From assembly GCF_008691045.1 (NCBI RefSeq), contig NZ_VMSO01000002.1, forward strand, positions 124,001 through 188,000: DNA of 64,000 nt. Direction: 5' to 3'. Below are positions 1-8,745 of this stretch, in pieces (the first letter of the stretch is position 1; each line of letters begins with the position of its first letter). Both the position numbers and the translations under genes were made by a program. Origin of the DNA: Mediterraneibacter catenae. Its GTDB lineage: Bacteria > Bacillota > Clostridia > Lachnospirales > Lachnospiraceae. The notes beneath the pieces were generated by a model. It saw only the letters and a list, made by a program, of their open reading frames with translations. It was not told the DNA's origin and searched no databases.

Positions 1-78
1 ATGTATATCAGGCGACGCCTTACGATCTGTATGGGACGCCTGCAGCAGCTCAGCGCGACTGATGTTACGATTTTCAGT

Positions 79-846
79 CTAAGTTTTCCGCTTTTTGCGT
101 ACATAGTCCTTTGGAGTATACATCGTATATTTTTTAAATACTGTTGAAAAATAACTGCTGGTCGAAAAGTTCAGAAGCATAGCTGTTTCAGTGACGGACT
201 TCCCTTCGGTCAGCAGTTTTTTTGCATATTCGACTTTCTGGGCGTTAATAAAGTGGCGCGGCGAAACTCCGAGCTGATTCTTGAATTTCTGCTTAAACTG
301 CGAGCAGGACAGACCTGCGGTAGCTGCCAGATCTTCCAGAGAAAGTTCCTGTGACGGATCTGCAAGGATTCTCTCATAGACTTTCCGGATGTCGGGGGAC
401 ATGGGGAATGGTTCTCTTTTAGAGTAGCTGATAATCAGATGCAGGAACAAGAGCAGATGTGAAGCTATGAGAAAGGGATCTGCATTGTCTTTCGCCAGTT
501 CAAATGTCTGCCGGATAAAAGGAACTGTCCTGCGGATCACTGTCCTAACGACATGGTGAGGCAGAGCTTTAAGCTGATCAATGAGGTGACGGGCAGCGGC
601 ACTGTTCAGAAAGAGAAAGTCATTCTCAGTGCTGATGTCAATCTGAAACCAGTAAAGGTCCCCTACAGTCACAGGAATCTGATTAGTTCCGTGTATCTCA
701 TTTGGAAACGAAACGAAAACTTCCCCTCCGGAGAATTCGTAGTCTTTCTCCTCTGTCGAAAATGAGAATGTCCCCTTGGCGGGAATGGAAAATTCAAATG
801 CATCTTTATGATAATGCCAGAAAATAGGGAAGTTCCAGAGTGGCAA
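79..846 (-). CDS. AraC-family transcriptional regulator, truncated at the 5' end
   Basis: DNA-binding regulator of about 255 residues, probably for sugar or glycoside use. The N-terminal part begins almost at the cupin signature (HYHKDAFEF, near residue 11), which is normally preceded by 15-30 residues. The C-terminal 100 residues form the double helix-turn-helix of AraC/XylS proteins (LEDLAATAGLSCSQFKQKFK, then SVTETAMLLNF and the closing YFSTVFKKYTMYTPKDY). The only start is a TTG at 844-846, with no ribosome site. Reading upstream in frame runs straight into the GH3 fragment that begins at 840 on the other strand. The 5' end and promoter appear lost in the deletion that also removed the start of that gene. 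The family call is secure; whether the gene is still expressed is doubtful. Confidence 0.8.
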   Translation of the reverse strand: MPLWNFPIFWHYHKDAFEFSIPAKGTFSFSTEEKDYEFSGGEVFVSFPNEIHGTNQIPVTVGDLYWFQIDISTENDFLFLNSAAARHLIDQLKALPHHVVRTVIRRTVPFIRQTFELAKDNADPFLIASHLLLFLHLIISYSKREPFPMSPDIRKVYERILADPSQELSLEDLAATAGLSCSQFKQKFKNQLGVSPRHFINAQKVEYAKKLLTEGKSVTETAMLLNFSTSSYFSTVFKKYTMYTPKDYVRKKRKT

Positions 847-1717
847 ACCCGACTCAGGCGGATATCCCTCTGGACGAGCTGAGGGAAGAACTGGGTGAAG
901 GAGTCACCATTGAATATATGGGGCTTGATAAGACAGATGCTTATCACAATGAGATCGGCCCGATGGAAAATGAAATCGTGAACAGAGGATATGACGCGGA
1001 CGCAGTGCTTGTATTTGTAAACCAGAACTTTGCCTGCCACAGTGAGTCCATAGACCGCAATACGATCGAGATCCCGCCGAATCTTGAATATGCGATCCGC
1101 GCGGCAAGAAGGATCAATGACAGGGTAATTGTTGTTCTGAGCACGGCAGATGCCATTGCCACATGGAAATGGGAGTTCTGCGCAAAGGCGATCCTTGTCA
1201 CATGGCTGTCCGGACAGGGAATGGGAAAGGCTGTCGCTAAGACTCTCTGCGGAGAGAACAATCCGTCAGGAAAGCTTCCTGAAACATTCCCGAAACATAT
1301 AAAAGACGTAAAGAGTCTTGAGAATTATCCCGGCAACGAGCATACGGTCATATATGAAGAGAGGATGATGGTAGGGTACCGGCATTTTGATACAGATCAT
1401 ATTGAGCTGGATTATGAGTTCGGATTCGGCTTGTCCTACTCTGAATTCCGTTTCAGCGATCTGAAGCTGAATGAGAATGAGATTACATTTACTGTTGAAA
1501 ATATAAGCGATGTGGACGGAGAAGAAGTAGCGCAGGTATATGTAGAATATCCGTGGGATTCATGGAACAGTCGCCCGCTCCATGAACTTCGGGCATTTAA
1601 AAAAGTGTCTGTTCCGGTAAGATCCATGTCGGCAATTCCTCCAGAAATCTTCCGCTCTGTGTTGAAAAAGCGATGAAACAGGATGAATATCTCACCAATG
1701 AACAGGTTATGAAATAA
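840..1717 (+). pseudogene. Remnant of a glycoside hydrolase family 3 beta-glucosidase (C-terminal part)
   Basis: The reading frame 840-1676 matches only the C-terminal (beta/alpha)6 and fibronectin-like parts of GH3 enzymes: a segment ending ESIDRNTIEIPPN, then NPSGKLPETFP, then EFGFGLSYSEF. The N-terminal TIM barrel with the nucleophile Asp (about 300-400 residues) is absent. A second lesion lies near 1616. The frame goes out of register after FKKVSVP, and the family's usual ending (KIHVGNSSRNLPL, then a short tail) continues in another frame to a TAA at 1715-1717. The stretch between them is missing, so a short internal deletion with frameshift is implied. The gene is therefore broken at both ends. 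It once lay divergently beside the AraC gene, a common arrangement for glycoside-use loci. Confidence 0.8.
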
Positions 1718-1735
1718 GACATTATCTGCCGCCCG

Positions 1736-1773
1736 GGGTATTTCGTGAATTTTTGCGAAATGCCCTGTTTTTA
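1736..1773 (+). terminator. Rho-independent terminator
   Basis: A 10-bp stem (1736-1745 with 1756-1765, one G-U pair) encloses a 10-base loop and is followed by a T-rich run. It lies after the GH3 remnant and before the promoter region of the aminotransferase (a TATAAT box at about 1797). Confidence 0.6.
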
Positions 1774-1905
1774 TGCCCAAGTGAGTGGAAATGTGATATA
1801 ATCCCATTATGTGCGATTCTGACAGAAGAGCGGTCAGCCCTGCTGTGCAGGGAATATACCGGGAGTCAAGGCTTATGTCTGCACGGCAAAAGAGGAGGAA
1901 TTTAA

Positions 1906-3081
1906 GTGGATAACAGTCATTTTTCAACTTTGATAAATAATTTTCAGCAGGGCATCTTTGGTGCACTCAATGAGAAAAAGGAGGAGCTCTTAAAAGAAGG
2001 GCGAAAAGTCTATAACCTGTCTGTGGGAACTCCGGATTTTAAACCGGCGCCACATGTAATGAAAGCTATGCAGGAAGCGTGTGGAAAACCGGAAAGTTAC
2101 AAGTATTCACTAGCAGATCTGCCGGAGCTTCTGGAGGCAGTACAGTATCGTTATAAAAAGCGTTTTGGGGTAGAAATTGACACCGATGAGGTTATGTCCG
2201 TCTATGGATCTCAGGAAGCTATGGCTCATATCGGAATGATCTTCTGTGATCCGGGCGATGTAATCCTTGTGCCGAATCCGGGATATCCTATGTTTGAGAT
2301 GAGTGGTATTATGGCAAAGGCTGATGTGCAGTATTATACGATAGAGGAGAAGAACGGTTATCTGCCGGATCTTGACAGTATCCCGGCGGAAACACTGAAG
2401 AAGACGAAATATATGATCGTTTCTTATCCGCTGAATCCGGTCTGTGTATGCGCGCCGGATGAATTCTACGAGAAGCTGATCGCATTTGCAAAGAAAAATG
2501 ATATCGTCATCCTGCATGACAATGCGTATTCGGACATTACATATACAGAAAAACCGGGAAAATCGTTCCTTGCCTATGAAGGGGCAAAGGATGTGGGGGT
2601 AGAATTTTATTCACTGTCCAAGTCCTATAACCTGACCGGCGCGAGAATATCTTTTGTAGTCGGAAACAAAGATATTATCAGCAAATTCCGTCTGCTGAGA
2701 TCACAGATAGACTACGGCATCTTCTATCCGGTGCAGTATGCGGCGATCGCGGCTCTCACAGGACCGGATGATTTTATCGAGGAACAGCGGCAGGAATACG
2801 GGAGAAGAAACCGCGCCCTCTGCGGAGGTTTACGGCGGATCGGCTGGAACGTGCCCGACAGCAGGGGAACTATGTTCGTGTGGGCAAAGATTCCGGACGG
2901 ATATGAGTCATCTGCTGATTTCTGTATGAAGCTGATGGAGCGTACCGGAGTGATCGTAACACCGGGAAGTGCGTTCGGCACAGGCGGAGAAGGATATGTG
3001 AGGATGGCTCTTGTAGTAGATGAGAATACGATAGAAGAGATCATCCGCGTACTTGATGAGTCGGGAATGTTCCGTTCATGA
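1906..3081 (+). CDS. Class I/II pyridoxal-phosphate aminotransferase
   Basis: Cytoplasmic fold-type I aminotransferase of 391 residues, the usual length. Visible features are the N-terminal substrate loop (SVGTPDF, near residue 41), YKYSLADLPELLEAV, the cofactor-stacking region PNPGYPMF, the Asn and Asp/Tyr pocket (SYPLNPVCV, HDNAYSDI), and the PLP lysine K239 in SLSKSYNLTGARISF. The Arg that binds the substrate carboxylate is in GYVRMALV near the end. The start is a GTG with a strong AGAGGAGG site about 8 bases upstream. The sequence resembles the LL-diaminopimelate/aspartate aminotransferase group, but the substrate cannot be read from sequence alone. It stands alone behind a terminator and its own TATAAT box. 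Confidence 0.88.
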   Translation: MDNSHFSTLINNFQQGIFGALNEKKEELLKEGRKVYNLSVGTPDFKPAPHVMKAMQEACGKPESYKYSLADLPELLEAVQYRYKKRFGVEIDTDEVMSVYGSQEAMAHIGMIFCDPGDVILVPNPGYPMFEMSGIMAKADVQYYTIEEKNGYLPDLDSIPAETLKKTKYMIVSYPLNPVCVCAPDEFYEKLIAFAKKNDIVILHDNAYSDITYTEKPGKSFLAYEGAKDVGVEFYSLSKSYNLTGARISFVVGNKDIISKFRLLRSQIDYGIFYPVQYAAIAALTGPDDFIEEQRQEYGRRNRALCGGLRRIGWNVPDSRGTMFVWAKIPDGYESSADFCMKLMERTGVIVTPGSAFGTGGEGYVRMALVVDENTIEEIIRVLDESGMFRS

Positions 3082-3176
3082 AAAGGATCTGCGGAGCAGA
3101 CAGCGGAGGCGTGAGCGCAGGAAACTCCGTTCAGCATCGTGTTTTAAAGAAGAAGTAAGGAAGAGAGGAAACACAT

Positions 3177-4202
3177 ATGGAATATAACGAAGTCATAAAG
3201 AGTGCAAGAGGGTGTATCGGCCCGTACTGCAAAGCCTGTACGGTATGCAACGGAGCGGCATGCAAAAACACAATGCCGGGGCCGGGCGCAAAGGGAATCG
3301 GGGACCTTGCAATGCGCAACTACCAGAAATGGCAGGAGATCCGCATTAATATGGATACGATATGTGAACAGAAAGCACTGAATACAGAAATCGATCTGTT
3401 TGGCAAGAAATTTGCCTATCCCTTCTTTGCGGGGCCTGTGGGTGCAGTGAAACTGCATTACGGAGAGAAATATACGGACCAGGAATACAATGAAATCCTG
3501 TTGAAAGGCTGTGCAGACAATCGGATTGCTGCCTTTACCGGAGACGGAACAGATTACAATGTTATGATCGAGGCGACAGGAGCCATCGGGAAGCTGAACG
3601 GTCAGGGAATCCCCACAGTAAAACCGTGGGATCTGGAAACTATAAAGGAGAAGATGGAACTGGTCAGAAAATCAGGCGCATTTGCCGTGGCGATGGACAT
3701 CGATGCTGCGGGGCTTCCATTTCTGCAGAATTTAACGCCACCGGCCGGAAGTAAATCTGTGGACGAACTCAAAGAGATCGTAAAGATGGCAGAGATCCCG
3801 TTTATTTTGAAAGGCATTATGACCCCGAAGGGAGCGCTGAAAGCGGCTGAAGCCGGAGTGCAGGGAATTGTTGTTTCGAATCACGGGGGAAGAGTGCTGG
3901 ATCAGTGTCCGTCGACGGCAGAAGTTCTGCCGTCTGTTGTAAAGGCTGTCCGGGAGTCAGGAAGCCAGATGAAGATATTTGTGGACGGAGGGATCCGTAC
4001 AGGAGTCGATGTGTTTAAGGCTCTTGCTCTCGGAGCGGATGCAGTGCTGATCGCACGCCCGTTTGTAACAGCTGTTTACGGTGGACAGGAAGAGGGAATA
4101 ACTGCCTATGTAAATAAAATCGGCGCGGAACTCAAAGACACAATGCATATGTGCGGTGCGTTTTCGCTTGATGAGATCAACAGCGAGATGATCTGGAATT
4201 AA
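3177..4202 (+). CDS. FMN-dependent alpha-hydroxy-acid oxidizing protein
   Basis: Member of the FMN alpha-hydroxyacid dehydrogenase/oxidase TIM-barrel family (341 residues). The C-terminal half has the family signature around the catalytic His (VSNHGGRVLDQ, near residue 234), the FMN-phosphate loop (FVDGGIRTGVDVFKALALGADAV in pieces), and a lysine in ILKGIMTPKGA. An unusual feature is the N-terminus: six cysteines within residues 13-30 (CIGPYCKACTVCNGAAC), which could bind a metal or an iron-sulfur cluster; classical glycolate and lactate oxidases lack this. The gene follows the aminotransferase by 95 bp and has an AGAGGAAA ribosome site. The substrate (lactate or another 2-hydroxyacid) is unknown. 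Confidence 0.85.
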   Translation: MEYNEVIKSARGCIGPYCKACTVCNGAACKNTMPGPGAKGIGDLAMRNYQKWQEIRINMDTICEQKALNTEIDLFGKKFAYPFFAGPVGAVKLHYGEKYTDQEYNEILLKGCADNRIAAFTGDGTDYNVMIEATGAIGKLNGQGIPTVKPWDLETIKEKMELVRKSGAFAVAMDIDAAGLPFLQNLTPPAGSKSVDELKEIVKMAEIPFILKGIMTPKGALKAAEAGVQGIVVSNHGGRVLDQCPSTAEVLPSVVKAVRESGSQMKIFVDGGIRTGVDVFKALALGADAVLIARPFVTAVYGGQEEGITAYVNKIGAELKDTMHMCGAFSLDEINSEMIWN

Positions 4203-4260
4203 GTGCGGAGAAAAAGGCACTGGTGAGTGATATGTTATTATAAGATAGGAGAACAGCACA

Positions 4261-4772
4261 TGAAGAGAATAGCAAGATTTGAGAAGGTGAGTTTTGAACA
4301 GTTTGTGGAGGGCTGGGGAGACACTCTGGGCATTACGGATCACGATAAAATCAGGGCGCTTTATGATGAGATACGTCTGCCGAGACGCGCGACAGCGGGA
4401 AGCGCAGGATATGATTTCTTTGCGCCGGCAGATATCACTCTCAGACCAGGGGAAACAATCAAGATCCCTACAGGCATCCGGGTATGGATGGAGCCGGAGT
4501 GGGTGCTCAAATGTTATCCGCGGAGCGGACTCGGGTTCAAGTACAGACTTCAGCTTAATAATACAGTAGGTATTATTGACAGTGACTATTATTATTCAGA
4601 CAATGAAGGACACATATTCTCGAAGATTACTAACGACAGCAACGAAGATAAGACCGTGAACATTAAGGCGGGCGAAGGATTCATGCAGGGGATATTTGTG
4701 GAGTACGGCATAACTCTCGATGATGATGCCACAGAAGTGAGAAACGGCGGCTTTGGCAGTACGACAAAGTAG
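4261..4772 (+). CDS. dut: dUTP diphosphatase (dUTPase)
   Basis: Hydrolyses dUTP to dUMP and pyrophosphate, keeping uracil out of DNA and feeding dTMP synthesis. The 170-residue protein shows the five trimeric-dUTPase motifs in order: AGYDFFA (49-55), PRSGL (87-91), NTVGIIDSDY with the catalytic Asp (101-110), GEGFMQGIF (138-146) and the P-loop-like GGFGSTTK at the very end. An N-terminal extension of about 35 residues precedes the core. The start chosen is the ATG at 4261, behind AGGAGA; an in-frame ATG at 4227 has no ribosome site. The closing motif ends in TTK rather than the usual TGK/TG, a mild variation. Confidence 0.9.
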
Positions 4773-4781
4773 ATCTTGCAG

Positions 4782-4816
4782 ATGCTGTCCAATCGGGACT
4801 ATTAGCATGTCTTTTT
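4782..4816 (+). terminator. Probable terminator after dut
   Basis: An imperfect stem (4782-4790 with 4795-4808, one bulge) is followed by CTTTTT. The pairing is interrupted, so the call is moderate. Confidence 0.45.
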
Positions 4817-4927
4817 AGAAAGAACTTACAAAAATGTCATAAGAATTAAGAAAATCGTAAGAAGATATAATGGAAGAACACAGATTTGTCCGATATACTT
4901 TAGGTATGAAAGGAGTACTTATACAGT

Positions 4928-5608
4928 ATGAAATGGATAAAACGTCTGTGTTCTTTCCTCATTTTGGTCATTGTCATCCTGACCGGGGTGCTCTGCGTGA
5001 AAGGATACATGGATTACAGAGAAGCACTGAATGAAAAAAGCGTGGAAGAGATGGCGGCAGAGATCGAGTCGATTGAAAACTATACAACGATCGATGAGCT
5101 GCCGCAGACTTATATCGATGCTGTGCTCGCAGTTGAGGATAAGCGATTCTATTCCCATCCGGGACTTGATCCGATTGCAACATGCAGAGCGCTTGTCAAT
5201 GATATCAGGGCGGGAGCCTATGTGGAAGGTGGTAGCACCATCACTCAGCAGCTTGCCAAGAATCAGTATTTCACTCAGGAAAAGAAGATGGTACGCAAGG
5301 TTGCGGAGATGTTCATGGCATTTAAGATAGAGTCTGTTCTTGATAAGGATAAAATATTTGAACTGTATGTCAATTCTATCTTTTTCGGTAACGGATATTA
5401 CTGTGTCGCGGACGCGTCAATGGGATATTTCGGAAAAGCTCCGTCAGAGATGAGCTTTGATGAATGTACGCTGCTGGCAGGGATACCAAATGCGCCGACA
5501 AACTACAATCCAACGGCAAGCCCTGAACTTGCAAGAGAGCGTCAGGCGCAGGTTATTGAAAAAATGAAAAAAGCAGGATACTTAGAAGAGACTTCGGAGA
5601 AGGAGTGA
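4928..5608 (+). CDS. Monofunctional peptidoglycan glycosyltransferase (GT51)
   Basis: Membrane-anchored transglycosylase that polymerises lipid II into glycan strands. One N-terminal membrane segment (residues about 8-27) is followed by a GT51 domain with the signature motifs VEDKRFYSHPG (catalytic Glu, near residue 70) and GGSTITQQLAKN (near residue 103), then KDKIFELYVNSIFFGNGYY and ECTLLAGIPNAPTNYNP. At 226 residues it ends right after the GT51 domain and lacks the penicillin-binding transpeptidase domain of class A PBPs, so it is of the MtgA type. It has AAAGGAG 9 bases upstream and appears to be monocistronic. Confidence 0.88.
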   Translation: MKWIKRLCSFLILVIVILTGVLCVKGYMDYREALNEKSVEEMAAEIESIENYTTIDELPQTYIDAVLAVEDKRFYSHPGLDPIATCRALVNDIRAGAYVEGGSTITQQLAKNQYFTQEKKMVRKVAEMFMAFKIESVLDKDKIFELYVNSIFFGNGYYCVADASMGYFGKAPSEMSFDECTLLAGIPNAPTNYNPTASPELARERQAQVIEKMKKAGYLEETSEKE

Positions 5609-5720
5609 GATTTTCTGAAATAAAAGCCGGTTTGGTATATTTCAGGAATATCAGGGCAATCTATCTATAGATAACGCTGTTGCCGGGCGGCATTGCGGCA
5701 GGCAGAAAGGGGATCTATCT

Positions 5721-7088
5721 ATGGTAGAGAAGAACAGTAAAAAACTCAGCGCCTCATTTGAGGATAATATCAGATATATGAATGAGATCCTTCCGGTAGC
5801 AGAGAGTTTTGACATTATCCGACGGGATATCATTATAGGCGGGAAAGCGTCTGTGTTCTATTATATTGACGGATTTATCAAAGATGAAGTCATGTTAAAG
5901 ATCATGGACTCTTTCCTTTCTGTTGAAGACAAAGATATGCCGGAAGATGCAGAAGGATTTATACAGCAGCTCGTACCTTATGTAGAGGTCGACATTGCGG
6001 AAGATTTTGATCAGGTTATACGGAATGTCCTTTCCGGTCCGGCGGCTCTTTTTATAGAGGGATATAAAGAATGTATTATTCTTGACTGCCGTACCTATCC
6101 TGCGCGCAGCGTGGATGAACCGGACAAGGACAAATCTCTGCGCGGGTCAAGAGACGGATTTGTAGAGACGATTGTATTTAATACTGCTTTAATGCGAAGA
6201 CGAATAAGAGACCCTCATCTTATTATGGAGATGATGGAAGCAGGACAGGCTTCGCGCACAGATATAGCTGTCTGCTATATAAGTGACAGGGTGGATAAAG
6301 AACTTCTGGATAATCTGAAAAAAAGAATCGAGAATCTCCAGCTTGAAGATCTGCGTATGAATCAGCAGAGTCTCGCAGAGGCGCTTTTTAAACGTAAATG
6401 GTTCAACCCGTTTCCAAAATTCAAATATACAGAACGCCCGGATACAGCCGCAGCATGTCTGCTGGAAGGAAAAGTAGTTGTTCTTGTCGACAACTCGCCG
6501 TCTGCCCTGATTCTGCCGACATCGATACTGGATATGATCGAGGAGGCGAATGACTATTATTTCCCTACAGTGACGGCAGTTTATCTGAAAGTTACGCGTA
6601 CGATCATTACGATAGCAACTGTATTTTTTACTCCGCTGTATCTGTTGTTCATGCAGAATCTCGAGTGGCTGCCTGATGTGTTCGAATTTGTGGCAGTAAG
6701 AGACACAGTGAATATTCCACTGATCTTTCAGTTTTTATTGTTGGAAATATCCATTGACGGACTCAGACTTGCCGCAATGAATACACCCACCATGCTGAGT
6801 ACGCCGTTGAGTGTGATCGCAGGTATTGTTATGGGGGAGTTTTCTGTACAGTCAGGCTGGTTTAATTCGGAAGTTATGCTTTATATGGCATTTGTGGCGG
6901 TGGCAAACTACACTCAGCCAAACTTTGAACTGGGATATGCTTTAAAATTTATGAGACTTATGCTCCTTATTCTTACGGCGCTGTTTGATCTGTATGGATT
7001 TATTGCCGGCTGCATTCTTATCATCTGCTTTCTCGTATTTAACAAAACCCTTTCCGGGCGGAACTATTTGAATATAAAGCTGAATTAA
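5721..7088 (+). CDS. spoVAF: Stage V sporulation protein AF / GerA-family spore protein
   Basis: GerA-type membrane protein of 455 residues. The soluble N-terminal half (residues about 1-270) carries the conserved FVETIVFNTALMRRRIRDP segment. The C-terminal half has about five hydrophobic segments with the SpoVAF hallmark region FLLLEISIDGLRLAAMNTPTMLSTPLS. SpoVAF acts in the forespore inner membrane, linked to the SpoVA dipicolinate channel and germination. None of the other spoVA genes are next to it here. The ATG start lies behind AAAGGGG. It marks the organism as a spore former, and expression is probably forespore-specific, although I could not identify a sigma-G promoter with confidence. 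Confidence 0.88.
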   Translation: MVEKNSKKLSASFEDNIRYMNEILPVAESFDIIRRDIIIGGKASVFYYIDGFIKDEVMLKIMDSFLSVEDKDMPEDAEGFIQQLVPYVEVDIAEDFDQVIRNVLSGPAALFIEGYKECIILDCRTYPARSVDEPDKDKSLRGSRDGFVETIVFNTALMRRRIRDPHLIMEMMEAGQASRTDIAVCYISDRVDKELLDNLKKRIENLQLEDLRMNQQSLAEALFKRKWFNPFPKFKYTERPDTAAACLLEGKVVVLVDNSPSALILPTSILDMIEEANDYYFPTVTAVYLKVTRTIITIATVFFTPLYLLFMQNLEWLPDVFEFVAVRDTVNIPLIFQFLLLEISIDGLRLAAMNTPTMLSTPLSVIAGIVMGEFSVQSGWFNSEVMLYMAFVAVANYTQPNFELGYALKFMRLMLLILTALFDLYGFIAGCILIICFLVFNKTLSGRNYLNIKLN

Positions 7089-7111
7089 ATAACTGAATAA
7101 TTATTAGCAGC

Positions 7112-7159
7112 ATAACAGCACGGTTGTAATATACCGCGCTGTTATTTAACATTTTTTTG
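7112..7159 (+). terminator. Rho-independent terminator after spoVAF
   Basis: A 12-bp stem (7112-7123 with 7134-7145, one wobble) has a 10-base loop and is followed by a T-run at about 7152-7158. Confidence 0.7.
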
Positions 7160-7175
7160 AAAATGTTAAAATATT

Positions 7176-7204
7176 TTGATTAACTGTATAAAAGGTGATA
7201 TGAT
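7176..7204 (+). promoter_or_regulatory. Sigma-A-type promoter of the degV gene
   Basis: TTGATT at 7176-7181 and TATGAT at 7199-7204 are separated by 17 bp, 70 bases before the degV start. Confidence 0.55.
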
Positions 7205-7273
7205 AGATAAGTAAAAGCTCTGTGTTATAGTCGGCACAGAGCAGAATAACAGCTTTATCAGGAGGAAATCAAG

Positions 7274-8137
7274 ATGAGAGATTATGTGATTACGGTGAAC
7301 AGTACTGTAGATTTGCCAAAAGAATGGCTAGAAGAAAGACGTGTTCCGGTAGTTCCGTTAAAATATACGATTGATGGTGAGACATATACAGACATGGAAG
7401 GTCTGACGGGGAAAGAATTCTTCGCAAAACTCAGAGAAGGAAAGATGTCTACAACTTCTCAGGTGAATCCTGAGGAGGCAGCAGAAATGCTCGAACCGTT
7501 TCTGAAAGAAGGAAAAGACATCCTGCATCTCGGGTTTTCTTCCGGATTAAGCGGTACACTAAACAGTATGAAGATAGCAGGGGGGATGCTTGAAGAAAAA
7601 TATCCTGAAGCAAAGGTGATTGTGATCGATACGCTCTGTGCATGTCTGGGTGAGGCACTCCTGCTTTATAAGGCGCTGCAGCAGAAAGAAAAAGGAATGA
7701 ATATTGATGAACTTGCACAGTGGGTCGAGGATAATAAACTACATATCTGCCATAATGTGACAGTGGATGATCTGAACCATCTCCACAGAGGCGGGAGGGT
7801 ATCAAAGACAACGGCAGTGCTCGGTACACTTGTGCAGATCAAGCCGATCATACATATGGACAACAACGGAAAACTACAGGTGATCGGAAAAGAGAGAGGA
7901 CGTAAAAAATCCCTTAACAAGATCGTGGATATGGCAGTTGAGCAGTCGAAAGGGTGGGATAACGATATCATTATGATCACACACGGCGACTGTATAGAAG
8001 ACGCAGAATATGTAGCAAAACTTGTGCGTGAGAAGATGGGGATTGATAATATCCTGATCAATAATATTGGGACCGTGATCGGAAGCCATACAGGACCGGG
8101 AGTAGTAGCGGTGTTCTGTATGGGGAATAAGAGATAA
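7274..8137 (+). CDS. DegV family fatty-acid-binding protein
   Basis: DegV proteins bind a fatty acid and serve as the FakB partner that presents it to the kinase FakA for phosphorylation. The 287-residue length is typical. Visible features are the N-terminal TVNSTVDLPKEWLEE, the KMSTTSQVNPEE segment (TSQ motif at about 58-61), LHLGFSSGLSGTLNSM contacting the lipid head group, and the C-terminal GTVIGSHTGPGVVAVF signature. An AGGAGG site lies 8 bases before the ATG. It is a single gene with its own promoter. Downstream is not a simple terminator but the long foldback region described separately. Confidence 0.88.
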   Translation: MRDYVITVNSTVDLPKEWLEERRVPVVPLKYTIDGETYTDMEGLTGKEFFAKLREGKMSTTSQVNPEEAAEMLEPFLKEGKDILHLGFSSGLSGTLNSMKIAGGMLEEKYPEAKVIVIDTLCACLGEALLLYKALQQKEKGMNIDELAQWVEDNKLHICHNVTVDDLNHLHRGGRVSKTTAVLGTLVQIKPIIHMDNNGKLQVIGKERGRKKSLNKIVDMAVEQSKGWDNDIIMITHGDCIEDAEYVAKLVREKMGIDNILINNIGTVIGSHTGPGVVAVFCMGNKR

Positions 8138-8142
8138 ACTTC

Positions 8143-8413
8143 GGATTTGTCGAACTGGTTCATAATAGAAAAACAGCACAAAGCAGATGAATACAGTACA
8201 GTTAACTCACATATCCGCAGACAGAGAAAGAGTGATTCTGACTCCAGTTACAGAATATAACAGGAACTAGCAATCGCCCTGCTTTTAAGTTCCTCTAATA
8301 TTCTTCCAAAGTCGCCGGAATCACTCTTCCTCTGTCCGCGGAATGCGCATCAAATCGGCTGTATCTGCCTGCTTTTCTACGCTTTCTCATCCATGAACCA
8401 GTTCGATAAATCC
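8143..8413. repeat. Long imperfect foldback (about 270 bp) between convergent genes
   Basis: Three nested sets of complementary arms lie in register. The outer arms are 8143-8163 and 8393-8413 (20 of 21 pair). The middle arms are 8215-8237 and 8319-8341 (23 positions, two wobbles). The inner arms flank 8260-8310 (AGGAACT with AGTTCCT, AGAATAT with ATATTCT). The stretches between them also align imperfectly, so the whole segment can fold into one bulged hairpin. It is much longer than a terminator and has no coding potential that I trust. It could be a structured RNA, a MITE-like element or a DNA-level cruciform. Confidence 0.7.
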
Positions 8414-8549
8414 TCATACAAACAAGAAGAGATCGGAGCCTCATCGTAACGATTGACAGCTCAACAATTATTTACAGAATCTTTTCTGCTTATCGATAGA
8501 AAAGGAATCTTAGTCGAAAAAGATCCGGCTTTGTTCCTTCCGTTTGGAA

Positions 8550-8745
8550 TTCGATTTTCGGGATGGGAAAGAAAGCAGCCGGGAGGTATGTATTGTGTAC
8601 GCACCGTTGGAGCGGCGTCGGCACTTAGAGCGCGTCTTCTGCGCTCTTATGTACCGCTACGCCGCGACCGAGTGAAAACGTGTGCGATAACAATACATAC
8701 CTCCCGGCGGACTCTTTCTCAGTCAGATAAATCCGGAATTTCACT
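8550..8745. repeat. Second long foldback (about 195 bp) at the end of the ABC-F gene
   Basis: A perfect 19-bp inverted pair (8578-8596 with 8690-8708) is continued inward by GCGGCGT/ACGCCGC and AGAGCGC/GCGCTCT around a 7-base tip. It continues outward imperfectly to about 8550 and 8745, touching the last codons of the ABC-F gene. One inner arm carries an insertion of about 11 bases. It is distinct in sequence from the foldback at 8143-8413. Confidence 0.7.

Noticed and set aside
8143-8745. Retron msr-msd region
   Set aside because: The long hairpins are suggestive, but no reverse transcriptase gene lies on either side; DegV and ABC-F are ordinary neighbours.
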